54,226 nt of DNA from Rhizobium sp. P32RR-XVIII (GTDB taxonomy: Bacteria > Pseudomonadota > Alphaproteobacteria > Rhizobiales > Rhizobiaceae). The translations under genes were made by a program, and so were the position numbers. Under the pieces are notes generated by a model. That model did not search any database and was not told the DNA's origin. It worked only from the letters and a program-made list of their open reading frames with translations. Positions 7,952 to 15,145 of the stretch are shown one piece after another (position 1 is the first letter of the stretch; each line of letters begins with the position of its first letter). Where the stretch lies: NCBI RefSeq assembly GCF_012641395.1, contig NZ_JABAIH010000024.1:1-54226 (forward strand). Reading direction: 5' to 3'.

Positions 7952-8629
7952 CGCCGCAAGGCATGTATCGAGATCAAGGAGACTTGAGATCACCGCATGG
8001 GGCCTATGATCGGGATTCGAAGGTTCCTGCATGTGGATGCGCCCCACGCGCGCAATCTGGATCGTCCACCAACCCAGCTGCCTTGGGGCGATAAAGTCCT
8101 TTGACGGATTATCGGCGATGTAAACCAGATCCGAGGGCGGCACGCCGGACCATTCTTGCACGTCTTCGAACGCTCTTGGATTCGGCTTCCAGAACTCGCG
8201 GCCCCAAGCGTCCGTATAGATGATATGGTCAAGAAACTCCTCAAGCTTCAGCGCGTTGACCTTTGCCATTTGTGTTGCGGCATGGCCATCGGTTATGAGG
8301 GCAGTCCGACCACTCCGTGCGGGATTGCAAAGATATTGCCGTGCATCGGGGGCGAGGGCGATGCGGGGAAGATGGTGCCGGTAGACCTCGACCATTTTGT
8401 CGACGAGCGACTGATCGCAGGTCACGCCCGCGGCCGCGAGTGCCTCGTCGAACACGCGTGAACGCCTGCCTGCAGCGAAGATCGCGTGGCAGTGATCGGC
8501 AAAGTTCGTGATTCCCATCTCCTGCTCCAGCCACGCGGCCGCTGTCTCAAACCCGCTCCTTGCGAATTCGCTTTCGAGATAGAGCGTGTCATCCAGATCA
8601 AAGACGAGGACGGCGTGTGTCTCACTCAT
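7925..8629 (-). CDS. HAD-superfamily hydrolase in a polysaccharide operon
   Basis: The 234-residue product begins MSETHAVLVFDLDDTLYLE; DLDDT (11-15) is HAD motif I with nucleophile Asp11 and acid/base Asp13. ALITDG is motif II, WKPNPRAF holds the motif III Lys, and VYIADNPSKD is motif IV. The cap is helical (C1). The chosen ATG overlaps the ATP-grasp stop by eight bases (ATGAGTGA), so translation is coupled; in-frame ATGs two and five codons upstream are possible. HAD phosphatases of this size act on phosphosugars or small phosphate esters. With the ATP-grasp and formyltransferase genes it forms a leftward three-gene unit inside the sugar cluster. The substrate is unknown. Confidence 0.82.
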   Translation of the reverse strand: MSETHAVLVFDLDDTLYLESEFARSGFETAAAWLEQEMGITNFADHCHAIFAAGRRSRVFDEALAAAGVTCDQSLVDKMVEVYRHHLPRIALAPDARQYLCNPARSGRTALITDGHAATQMAKVNALKLEEFLDHIIYTDAWGREFWKPNPRAFEDVQEWSGVPPSDLVYIADNPSKDFIAPRQLGWWTIQIARVGRIHMQEPSNPDHRPHAVISSLLDLDTCLAALSARRDER

Positions 8630-9602
8630 CTGCGTCATCCACAAAGACCGCTTGGTCGTAACGCAGCATCAGCGCGCCAGCCTGCCAATCATTCTGACAG
8701 CTCGGTGGCAGGCCCGAGACTTCCTCAAGAAGCCATTTGGCAAATCGTGCTCCGGCATAATCAGCCAGTGGATAGCCGCCTCCGAAACGCGCGTTAATCT
8801 CGATGACCTTAGGTCCCAGGGCTGCATCATCGATGATTTGGAAGCAGAATACGCCTCTCAGTTCCGGCAGAGCCCTGACGATATCGTGAGCGATGACGGC
8901 ATGTTGCGGATGGCGTTCGGTGAGGCCTTTTTCAACCTCGCCGGCCCTGATGCGAATGCGGCGATGTGTGATCACCGTTTGCAGGCTGCCACGAGCATCG
9001 ATGAAGGCGTTGACCGTGTATTCCGGCCCCGTGAGGTTTTCCTGCGCAATCATGGGCTCGCCGACCTTGGCGGGCAGCTCATCGGGTGAGGCAACAATCC
9101 TGATCGCCCGGCTGGCGCTTCCGGACCTCGGCTTCATAAAGATCGGCCACGACCATTCGCCGGCCGCGACGAAGTCTTCAAGCGCAACGGTACGGGGAAC
9201 GGGGACGCCTGCCGCCCCGAGCACGGCCGTCGTCGTGAGTTTGTCGCGAACGATTTCGATCACCGCTGGCGGGCTTACATGAACGCGGCAGCCGAAGGCC
9301 GCGAAATCCTCGAACGCATAGGCGAGCGGCAGGAGTTCTGGGTCGATCGTGGGAATAACGAGATGAATGTGCTCGCGTGATGCTATCTCCTGCAAAGCAG
9401 GAACGAACCCGGCGTCGCCGACAGCCGGAACTGCATATCGCGCATCGGCAGAGCGGCAGGCAGCACTCATGTCGGGTTCGAGGTCGGACGCGACGACCCT
9501 CAGCGAGATTCCCATTTCTCTCGCTGCCTTTCGAAAGCACTCAATGAGCGCGACCCTTCGGCCAGCGGACGAGATCAGGATGCTGATCGCTCGCGACGTC
9601 AT
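8622..9602 (-). CDS. ATP-grasp domain protein (CarB-like ligase)
   Basis: The 326-residue protein has a Rossmann-like N-terminal part (ILISSAGRRVALIECFRKAA) followed by an ATP-grasp core. Visible core pieces are RDKLTTTAVLGAAGVPVPRT, PIFMKPRSGSASRAIRIV for ATP phosphate and adenine binding, PMIAQENLTGPEYTVNAF, and the metal-binding KVIEINARFGGGYPL near the end. It resembles carbamoyl-phosphate synthase large-chain-like ligases that form an amide or carboxyl-phosphate bond. The start at 9602 was preferred over 9608 because AAGGG lies eight bases before it. Coupling to the HAD gene and proximity to a formyltransferase suggest a role in decorating a sugar, for example with an acyl or amino acid group. 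That role is inference. Confidence 0.82.
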   Translation of the reverse strand: MTSRAISILISSAGRRVALIECFRKAAREMGISLRVVASDLEPDMSAACRSADARYAVPAVGDAGFVPALQEIASREHIHLVIPTIDPELLPLAYAFEDFAAFGCRVHVSPPAVIEIVRDKLTTTAVLGAAGVPVPRTVALEDFVAAGEWSWPIFMKPRSGSASRAIRIVASPDELPAKVGEPMIAQENLTGPEYTVNAFIDARGSLQTVITHRRIRIRAGEVEKGLTERHPQHAVIAHDIVRALPELRGVFCFQIIDDAALGPKVIEINARFGGGYPLADYAGARFAKWLLEEVSGLPPSCQNDWQAGALMLRYDQAVFVDDADE

Positions 9603-9667
9603 TGGCATATCCCTTCAAGCATCCGTGCCTTCGGCGGCTTTGGCAGAATGCCGACTGCTGATATCGT

Positions 9668-10582
9668 TCAAGCAGAGAGGACGCGCCGCAAGTGACTGTG
9701 CATCGGCGGCCGTGGTTTACGGGGCCGCCAGCTGTTGACGTCTATACACCTGCCGTCGCCACACATAACGAGGAACCCGCAGTCGCTCACCGCCTGGATC
9801 TGTCCGGGAAGGCCGATATATCGATCCGGGTGGGGAAATAGCTCGGCCGCGTCTATGTAAATTCTCTTGCGTCCGCTATGCGTAAAGGCGCCAGGATAGG
9901 GATCTCCTACTGCCCGTATGAACCGCACAATATAGCTTGCGGACAGACGCCAATCGATCAAGCCGTCCTCAGGCCGGCGCCGCGCGCAATAAGAAGCCTT
10001 GGTTTCATCTTGCGGGATCCCCGGCGCACTGCCGGCTTCAATCATTTTGACGGCTTGAGGGACCATTTCCCGAACGTTCAGCATTTGCTTCGAGTAAAGG
10101 CTGCGGGCTGTCTCGTTATGGGCTACATCGAAAATCCGCTGCAGCAGGATCGGCCCGGAATCCACACCGTCGTCGAGCCAGAAAAGCGTCGATCCCGCCG
10201 TCTGCTCTCCGCGAAGAATGGTCCACGCAATGACGCCGCGTCCCCTCAGCTGGGGAAGGGCGGCCGGGTGGAAGCCAATGCTGCCGATGCGGGCTAGCTC
10301 GCGGAATGGGCGACGGCATATCTGGGACCATCCGATGACTAGGATGATGTCCGGATCGGCGCTGGCAATCCTCGCGAGGGTCTCGGCGGAATTTATGTCG
10401 GTGGTATAGCAGACTGGAATGTTTTCTGCGGCCGCCATCGAAGCAATATCGGCAAAGTCCGAATGCCGTTGAGCAGCAGTAAGTGGCAGGGTAATCACGA
10501 GGGCGGGCGAGCACCCCGAGGCTAAAAGCGCTGCCAGGGCGACTCTGGAACCTTCCACAGCTCCGACGAATACGATCCGCAT
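9668..10582 (-). CDS. Formyltransferase-family protein (sugar N-formyltransferase candidate)
   Basis: The 304-residue protein is related to methionyl-tRNA formyltransferase. The core reads IGFHPAALPQLRGRG (102-116) with His105 and LDDGVDSG (136-143) with Asp141, two of the three catalytic residues of N10-formyl-THF transferases. The Asn two residues before the His is Gly103 here, as I recall from some non-Fmt members, and a C-terminal domain is present. It sits in a polysaccharide cluster with an aminotransferase and a 4,6-dehydratase, the set needed to make and N-formylate a 4-amino-4,6-dideoxy sugar. A housekeeping Fmt role is unlikely in this location. The start ATG lies four bases from a 16-bp palindrome. 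Confidence 0.72.
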   Translation of the reverse strand: MRIVFVGAVEGSRVALAALLASGCSPALVITLPLTAAQRHSDFADIASMAAAENIPVCYTTDINSAETLARIASADPDIILVIGWSQICRRPFRELARIGSIGFHPAALPQLRGRGVIAWTILRGEQTAGSTLFWLDDGVDSGPILLQRIFDVAHNETARSLYSKQMLNVREMVPQAVKMIEAGSAPGIPQDETKASYCARRRPEDGLIDWRLSASYIVRFIRAVGDPYPGAFTHSGRKRIYIDAAELFPHPDRYIGLPGQIQAVSDCGFLVMCGDGRCIDVNSWRPRKPRPPMHSHLRRVLSA

Positions 10583-10585
10583 TCG

Positions 10586-10601
10586 GTAATCCCGGGATTA
10601 C
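10586..10601. promoter_or_regulatory. 16-bp perfect palindrome at the formyltransferase start
   Basis: GTAATCCC is followed directly by GGGATTAC. The palindrome begins three bases upstream of the formyltransferase ATG and covers the only purine-rich segment (GGGA) that could serve as its ribosome binding site. It may be a repressor operator or a translation-blocking stem. Confidence 0.4.
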
Positions 10602-10760
10602 ATCGACTTGTACCCAGCGAGGCGACAAGACCCCGGTGGCATTGTATCAAGAAAGGCGAGGCTTCACGGAAATCCATTTTGAACCTATAAAAACACGAGT
10701 GTGCAACGGCTGTCCAGAGGCGTTGCAGTGTGCCGCCTTGCCGGTAGCTGGAGGAGCATC

Positions 10761-11891
10761 GTGGCCAGGGCAGATGTCATGCATGTCATCACCAATTTCA
10801 CCGCACATGCGGGCGCCGAAACCATGCTCGCGCGGCTGCTGCATTCGTCAGACGATACGCGGATACTGGTTGTCTCCCTCATCGGAATCTCGGAACGCAA
10901 CCTGAGGATCTCCGCCAATCCTCGCGTCGAATACGTCGCGCTCAAAGCCACGAGATTGACTTCTCTGGCGAATGCTACGTTCAAACTTGCCAAGCTGATC
11001 AAGCGGGAGAGACCGCGTGTCGTCGTATGCTGGATGTACCATGCGATGATCGTCGGCACGCTTTCGGCGTTACTGGCCCGCGGGCGCACTCCCGTCATCT
11101 GGAACGTCCGGCAGTCGCTGGATGATTGGGCATCGATGACGCGGAGCTCACGCGCGGCTGTGACGATGGCAAAGTGGCTGTCCTGGCATCCTACCGGATT
11201 TATCTTCAATTCAGCCAGAGCACTGCGGATGCACACGGCAGCCGGTTACCGGACGCGAAATGCCGTTGTCATACCCAATGGTTTTGAGTTACCGCAGCTT
11301 CCCAGCCCTCGACCGCGAACGGCCAAGCGGATCGGCATTGCAGCGCGGTTCCATCCTCAGAAGGACCATTTGACGTTCTTCAGCGCAGCGGCCCTTCTTC
11401 TTCAAGCGCATCCAGAACTCACATTTGTCGCTGCCGGAAGCGGACTTTCCTGGCAAAACCCCGCCGCCACCCAGATGATCTCGGCCGCGGGCCTGCCACG
11501 CCATAGCGTTGAGATGTTGGACGAGATCGAGGATATGGCCAGCTTCTATCAATCGATAGACATCCTCGCACTTTCTTCACGAACCGAGGGTTTCCCGAAT
11601 GTCCTAGCCGAGGCGATGAGTTATGGGCTGCCCGTCGTCACTACTGACGTCGGTGACGCTGCAAGCCTCATCGGTGACGGCGGACTGGCAGTACCACCCA
11701 GAGATCCCGCAGCCTTGGCGGCGGGGATACAAGAACTTCTCGACAGCGGCCCGGCTCGTTACGGTGAATATGCTGGCGCCGCGCGGCGCCGTATTGAGGA
11801 AGAATACGCGTTGGAAGTCGTTGTCCGGAAATACGCCGATTTCCTGAACTCAAGCAAAACGACCGCTGATCGAAAATCAACAGCCATGTAA
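10761..11891 (+). CDS. Glycosyltransferase family 4 protein
   Basis: The GTG start at 10761 follows a GGAGGA site by five to six bases, giving 376 residues; a longer open frame upstream has no such site. The GT-B fold shows an N-terminal acceptor domain (MHVITNFTAHAGAETMLARLL) and a C-terminal nucleotide-sugar domain with RIGIAARFHPQKDH and the EX7E-type segment SSRTEGFPNVLAEAMSYGLPVV near 280-300, in which the two Glu of retaining GT4 enzymes are present. It transfers a sugar from an activated donor to the growing repeat unit on the cytoplasmic side. Donor and acceptor cannot be told. It is divergent from the formyltransferase gene. Confidence 0.87.
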   Translation: MARADVMHVITNFTAHAGAETMLARLLHSSDDTRILVVSLIGISERNLRISANPRVEYVALKATRLTSLANATFKLAKLIKRERPRVVVCWMYHAMIVGTLSALLARGRTPVIWNVRQSLDDWASMTRSSRAAVTMAKWLSWHPTGFIFNSARALRMHTAAGYRTRNAVVIPNGFELPQLPSPRPRTAKRIGIAARFHPQKDHLTFFSAAALLLQAHPELTFVAAGSGLSWQNPAATQMISAAGLPRHSVEMLDEIEDMASFYQSIDILALSSRTEGFPNVLAEAMSYGLPVVTTDVGDAASLIGDGGLAVPPRDPAALAAGIQELLDSGPARYGEYAGAARRRIEEEYALEVVVRKYADFLNSSKTTADRKSTAM

Positions 11892-12053
11892 TACTTTCGG
11901 ACTAATAGCTAGTCCGAGATCGTCATCTGGATCATTCCATCTTTTTGCGCAATATTCATTAGGCGCCGCCGGATGGATGCGACTGCACAAGCTTCAGACA
12001 CTCAACCTGATCCCTGACATGGCTGCGCTCACCGTAGACTCGCCGGGAGATGC

Positions 12054-12905
12054 ATGGTGCTCAGAGCAACCGAGTTTTTTTCCAAAGAGGGAGCCTCAGC
12101 TTGTGATCCGGCCACGGAGTCGGCCTTCTTTTCTGCGCTCAAGATGCGCAACGGCACATTCAAGTTCACTCAGCCTTGCCGTTTCAGCGAACTCGAACGG
12201 CTTATTCAGCCTTTCGTGAAGGAGCGGTCGGGGTCGCTGCAAGAAGTTCTGGATATAGGGGTGTCAACTGGTGTGACGACGGTTGAATTCGCCAATTTTC
12301 TGCGGAGCAATGGCGCCTCCGCTAAGGTAATAGCAACCGACCTCTTCATTAACGCCCATATTGTTCATGCTTGGCCCCAACTCACTGTGCTTGCAGATTC
12401 GGAAGGGTGGCCTCTTCAGTATGACTTCCGGGGGATCGTTGTCCGGCCCTGGATACGCCGCCTCGACTACCTCACGTTGGCGTTCGTGCCAAGGCTGCTC
12501 GCCCGGTGGCTGTTGCGAGCTAGGGCAAGAGCTTTGATCGCCGCAGGCAGCAGCGAGGTCGTACAGATGACAACGCGGCTGCTGTCGAATGACGGCGATA
12601 TCCTTTTCGTGGAGAACGACATCATGAAGCGGGCGCCGGCGTTTGCCGGTCGCTTCGATTTTATCCGCGCGGCAAATATCCTTAATCTGAATTATTTTGG
12701 CGAACGGCAAATCAACGAAGCGGTTGCCAATATCCGGTCCTATCTGCGCGGCCCCGGGGCGCTTCTCCTCGTCACGCGAACGAATAACGCTCGCCGGAAC
12801 GCCGGAACGCTCTTCGAGTTGCTACCATCCGGCACTTTTCAAATTTTGAAACGGATTGGCGGCGGATCCGAAATCGAGCGTCAGATACTGCGGTCTCGGC
12901 CTTAG
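12054..12905 (+). CDS. SAM-dependent methyltransferase-like protein
   Basis: A 283-residue protein with a class I methyltransferase motif I, LQEVLDIGVSTGVTTVEFA near 62-80, and an acidic strand-2 residue in AKVIATDLFIN. Two later stretches (LVTRTNN after GPGALL, and FDFIRAANILNL) fit strands 5 and 4 of the fold. A hydrophobic/basic segment (YLTLAFVPRLLARWLLRARARA) in the middle suggests membrane association. The ATG has a GGGAG site. It is followed 13 bases later by the initiating transferase gene, so the two are probably co-transcribed. A sugar O-methyltransferase is one possibility; the target is not known. Confidence 0.65.
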   Translation: MVLRATEFFSKEGASACDPATESAFFSALKMRNGTFKFTQPCRFSELERLIQPFVKERSGSLQEVLDIGVSTGVTTVEFANFLRSNGASAKVIATDLFINAHIVHAWPQLTVLADSEGWPLQYDFRGIVVRPWIRRLDYLTLAFVPRLLARWLLRARARALIAAGSSEVVQMTTRLLSNDGDILFVENDIMKRAPAFAGRFDFIRAANILNLNYFGERQINEAVANIRSYLRGPGALLLVTRTNNARRNAGTLFELLPSGTFQILKRIGGGSEIERQILRSRP

Positions 12906-12918
12906 AGGGGTGCGGTAA

Positions 12919-13527
12919 ATGTTGAAACGGCTCTTCGATGTGCTGTTCGCGATTACCGCAGGACTCGTGGCCTTGCCGATCCTTTTACTGCTCGGCGTGG
13001 CCGTAAGGATCATTCTCGGCTCTCCCGTCATCTTCAACCAGGAAAGAGCTGGGAAAGAGCGGCGGCTATTCAGGATGATTAAGTTCCGGTCAATGAGTAC
13101 CACTAGGGATCGCGATGGAAAGCTCCTGAACGACGCCGAACGCACGGGAAAATTCGGCTATGTCCTGCGTCGGTCACGGCTGGATGAGCTGCCGGAATTA
13201 TGGAATGTTTTGATCGGCGACATGAGTGTCATAGGACCGCGGCCAATCTTGCCGGACAAGATCGAGGTCCTTGGCGAGCGTGGACTGGTGCGTTGTTCGG
13301 TTAAACCTGGACTGACCGGCTGGGCACAGGTCAATGGAAATGCCAAGCTCACTGACGATGAAAAGGTGGACCTGGATCTCTGGTATATCGAACATCGAAA
13401 TTTTCTCACTGACATACTGATAATCGCTAAGACCGGCCTAGTTATGGTGTGCGGCGAGAAGCGCAACGAAAAGCACCTTGCACAGGCGGTGTCTGCTGCG
13501 ATGAACCGCGAGATCCGCCACTTTTGA
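12919..13527 (+). CDS. Initiating phosphoglycosyl transferase (PglC/ExoY-type, small monotopic form)
   Basis: At 202 residues this is the minimal form of the polyprenol-phosphate phosphosugar transferases that load the first sugar-1-phosphate onto undecaprenyl phosphate. A single re-entrant helix lies at about 6-32 (LFDVLFAITAGLVALPILLLL), KFRSM at 55-59, the catalytic Asp-Glu dyad at Asp89-Glu90 (RLDELPELWN), SVIGPRP at 103-109 and KPGLTGWAQVNG at 129-140. There is no large N-terminal membrane domain as in WbaP. With the PglF-like dehydratase and PglA-like transferase downstream, a bacillosamine-type or related sugar is a likely substrate; this is inference. Confidence 0.9.
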   Translation: MLKRLFDVLFAITAGLVALPILLLLGVAVRIILGSPVIFNQERAGKERRLFRMIKFRSMSTTRDRDGKLLNDAERTGKFGYVLRRSRLDELPELWNVLIGDMSVIGPRPILPDKIEVLGERGLVRCSVKPGLTGWAQVNGNAKLTDDEKVDLDLWYIEHRNFLTDILIIAKTGLVMVCGEKRNEKHLAQAVSAAMNREIRHF

Positions 13528-13631
13528 GAGGGCACAGTCTGGAGCGTGACGGCAACTCCAATGTGAAGAGTTGATGGCGGCGAAGGCGGGAAATTGGGAG
13601 GCATCCCACCTTCGAGGCAGGGAGAGTTGGT

Positions 13632-14591
13632 ATGCTGATTTCCGTCGAAGAGTGTCTTCCGGCGTTGCGTTGCCCGGTCACCCGATCCAGATTGATCAGA
13701 AGCGGCGAGAATTCGCTACGCACCGAAGGGGCGCCTGAAAACCAAAAAGACTACAAGATCGTGGCGGGGAGACCCATTCTGATCGACTTTTCCGACTCCG
13801 TGCTTGTCGAAGAAGAGGTTTTCGCCGCCAACGCCAATAGCCCGATCTCGCGCCAGAAACATCATGGGGCGAAAGCTCGCATCAAGCGGCTTCTTTCACC
13901 GCAGAAAGCAGGCACTCGGAACAACGTCAAACGTCTGATTGCTGATCTGGGAAGAAGGACGCGGCCAGTCCGGCTCCTGATTGTTGGCGGCGGCAGTGTG
14001 GGGCAGGGGATGGACCCGATTTACGAGCATCCTGATATTCGGGTTTACAGCTTTGATATTTACGCGACGCCAAACGTGCAGTTCGTTGCAGATGCCCATC
14101 ATATTCCGCTTCCGGATGAGTTCTTCGACGCAGCCATCGTTCAAGCCGTTCTCGAGCACGTGCTTCAACCCAATCAGGTGGTCTCTGAAATATGGCGCGT
14201 ATTGCAACCCCAAGGCCTGGTTTATGCCGAAACCCCATTCATGCAGCAGGTCCACGAGGGCGCGTTCGACTTCACAAGGTTCACCGAAAGCGGCCATCGC
14301 TATCTCTTTCGCCGCTTCGAAAGGTTGGACTCGGGAGCGAACGGCGGTCCCGGAATCCAGTTCATGTGGTCAGTAGATTATCTCGTCCGCAGCCTGTTTC
14401 GCTCCGTCACCGCCGGGAAGGTTGCCAAACTCGCCTTCTTCTGGATGCAGTATCTGGACCGGCTCATACCCGCTCCCTATGCAGAGGATGGCGCAAGCGG
14501 TGTCTTCTTCTACGGCAGCAAATCAGAGCGAACACTGTCGCCCTCACACATTGTAAAGCATTACCAGGGCGCACAACGTAACCACGGGTGA
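13632..14591 (+). CDS. SAM-dependent methyltransferase with N-terminal Trm112-like segment
   Basis: The 319-residue product begins with a Trm112-like stretch (LRCPVTRSRL...GRPILIDF, about 12-53). A class I methyltransferase domain follows: RLLIVGGGSVGQGMD (114-128) is motif I, VYSFDIY ends strand 2, FVADAHHIPLPDEFFDAAIVQAVLEHV (151-177) covers motifs II and III, and a VLQPQGLVYAETPF strand follows. The arrangement is common in polysaccharide clusters. The start has a GGGAGAG site. It is separated from the initiating transferase by about 100 bases and is followed by a long A+T-rich gap. The methyl acceptor is not known. Confidence 0.75.
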   Translation: MLISVEECLPALRCPVTRSRLIRSGENSLRTEGAPENQKDYKIVAGRPILIDFSDSVLVEEEVFAANANSPISRQKHHGAKARIKRLLSPQKAGTRNNVKRLIADLGRRTRPVRLLIVGGGSVGQGMDPIYEHPDIRVYSFDIYATPNVQFVADAHHIPLPDEFFDAAIVQAVLEHVLQPNQVVSEIWRVLQPQGLVYAETPFMQQVHEGAFDFTRFTESGHRYLFRRFERLDSGANGGPGIQFMWSVDYLVRSLFRSVTAGKVAKLAFFWMQYLDRLIPAPYAEDGASGVFFYGSKSERTLSPSHIVKHYQGAQRNHG

Positions 14592-15145
14592 TGTGAGGCG
14601 CCTCTGAACGCGCCTTCTGAAGAGTAGCCTGCGCGGCTGCCGTTTTGGAAAGAGGTACTCGCATCGCGGGTACATTCTCATCAAACCCGCGATCGTTGAC
14701 GAAGACGGGGCAATGCGCGAGACGATAATCTCCTAATGATTGAAATATAATAGACTCGCCAATATTTAGTATATAGTCGTTATAACTATAATTAATTACC
14801 CGATCCGCGCATATAATACTTGCATACAGCTTTAATATAATGTGCCTTTACAAAAAAAATAGGTGATGTACCGTCGCTAAACCACTCTCGGCTCCGATCG
14901 AACCATGGCAAAACGTTGCGGAAACCTTGAGTTTTTCTGTCAATGCCGGGGAATAAAAGCACAGCATCGAAGCTTATGTTACCGCATCGCTACGGCGGGG
15001 CGCGTTGGAGTTGCAAGGGGATGCATGGATGGAACGCGGCGACAAAGTCATCTCAGTCCATCGGCGCGGGTTACACGTTCGACGAGACGACATTTTAGCG
15101 ACATGGAAGACGATCTCAGGCATATTAGACGCTTTCAACGCGGCG
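14592..15145. other. A+T-rich intergenic region upstream of the dehydratase gene
   Basis: No gene recognised. The part from about 14730 to 14870 is strongly A+T rich against a G+C-rich background, with several TATAAT-like hexamers (14812-14817 and 14836-14841) and runs such as an A-tract near 14850. It probably carries the promoter for the dehydratase-GT-kinase-sulfate activation operon. In rhizobia such islands are typical targets of Ros/MucR zinc-finger proteins; here that is only an inference from base composition. Confidence 0.5.

Noticed and set aside
6937..7977. A 346-codon minus-strand frame opposite the polymerase gene
   Set aside because: Antisense to a membrane protein with clear Wzy-like motifs; no domain in the antisense product.
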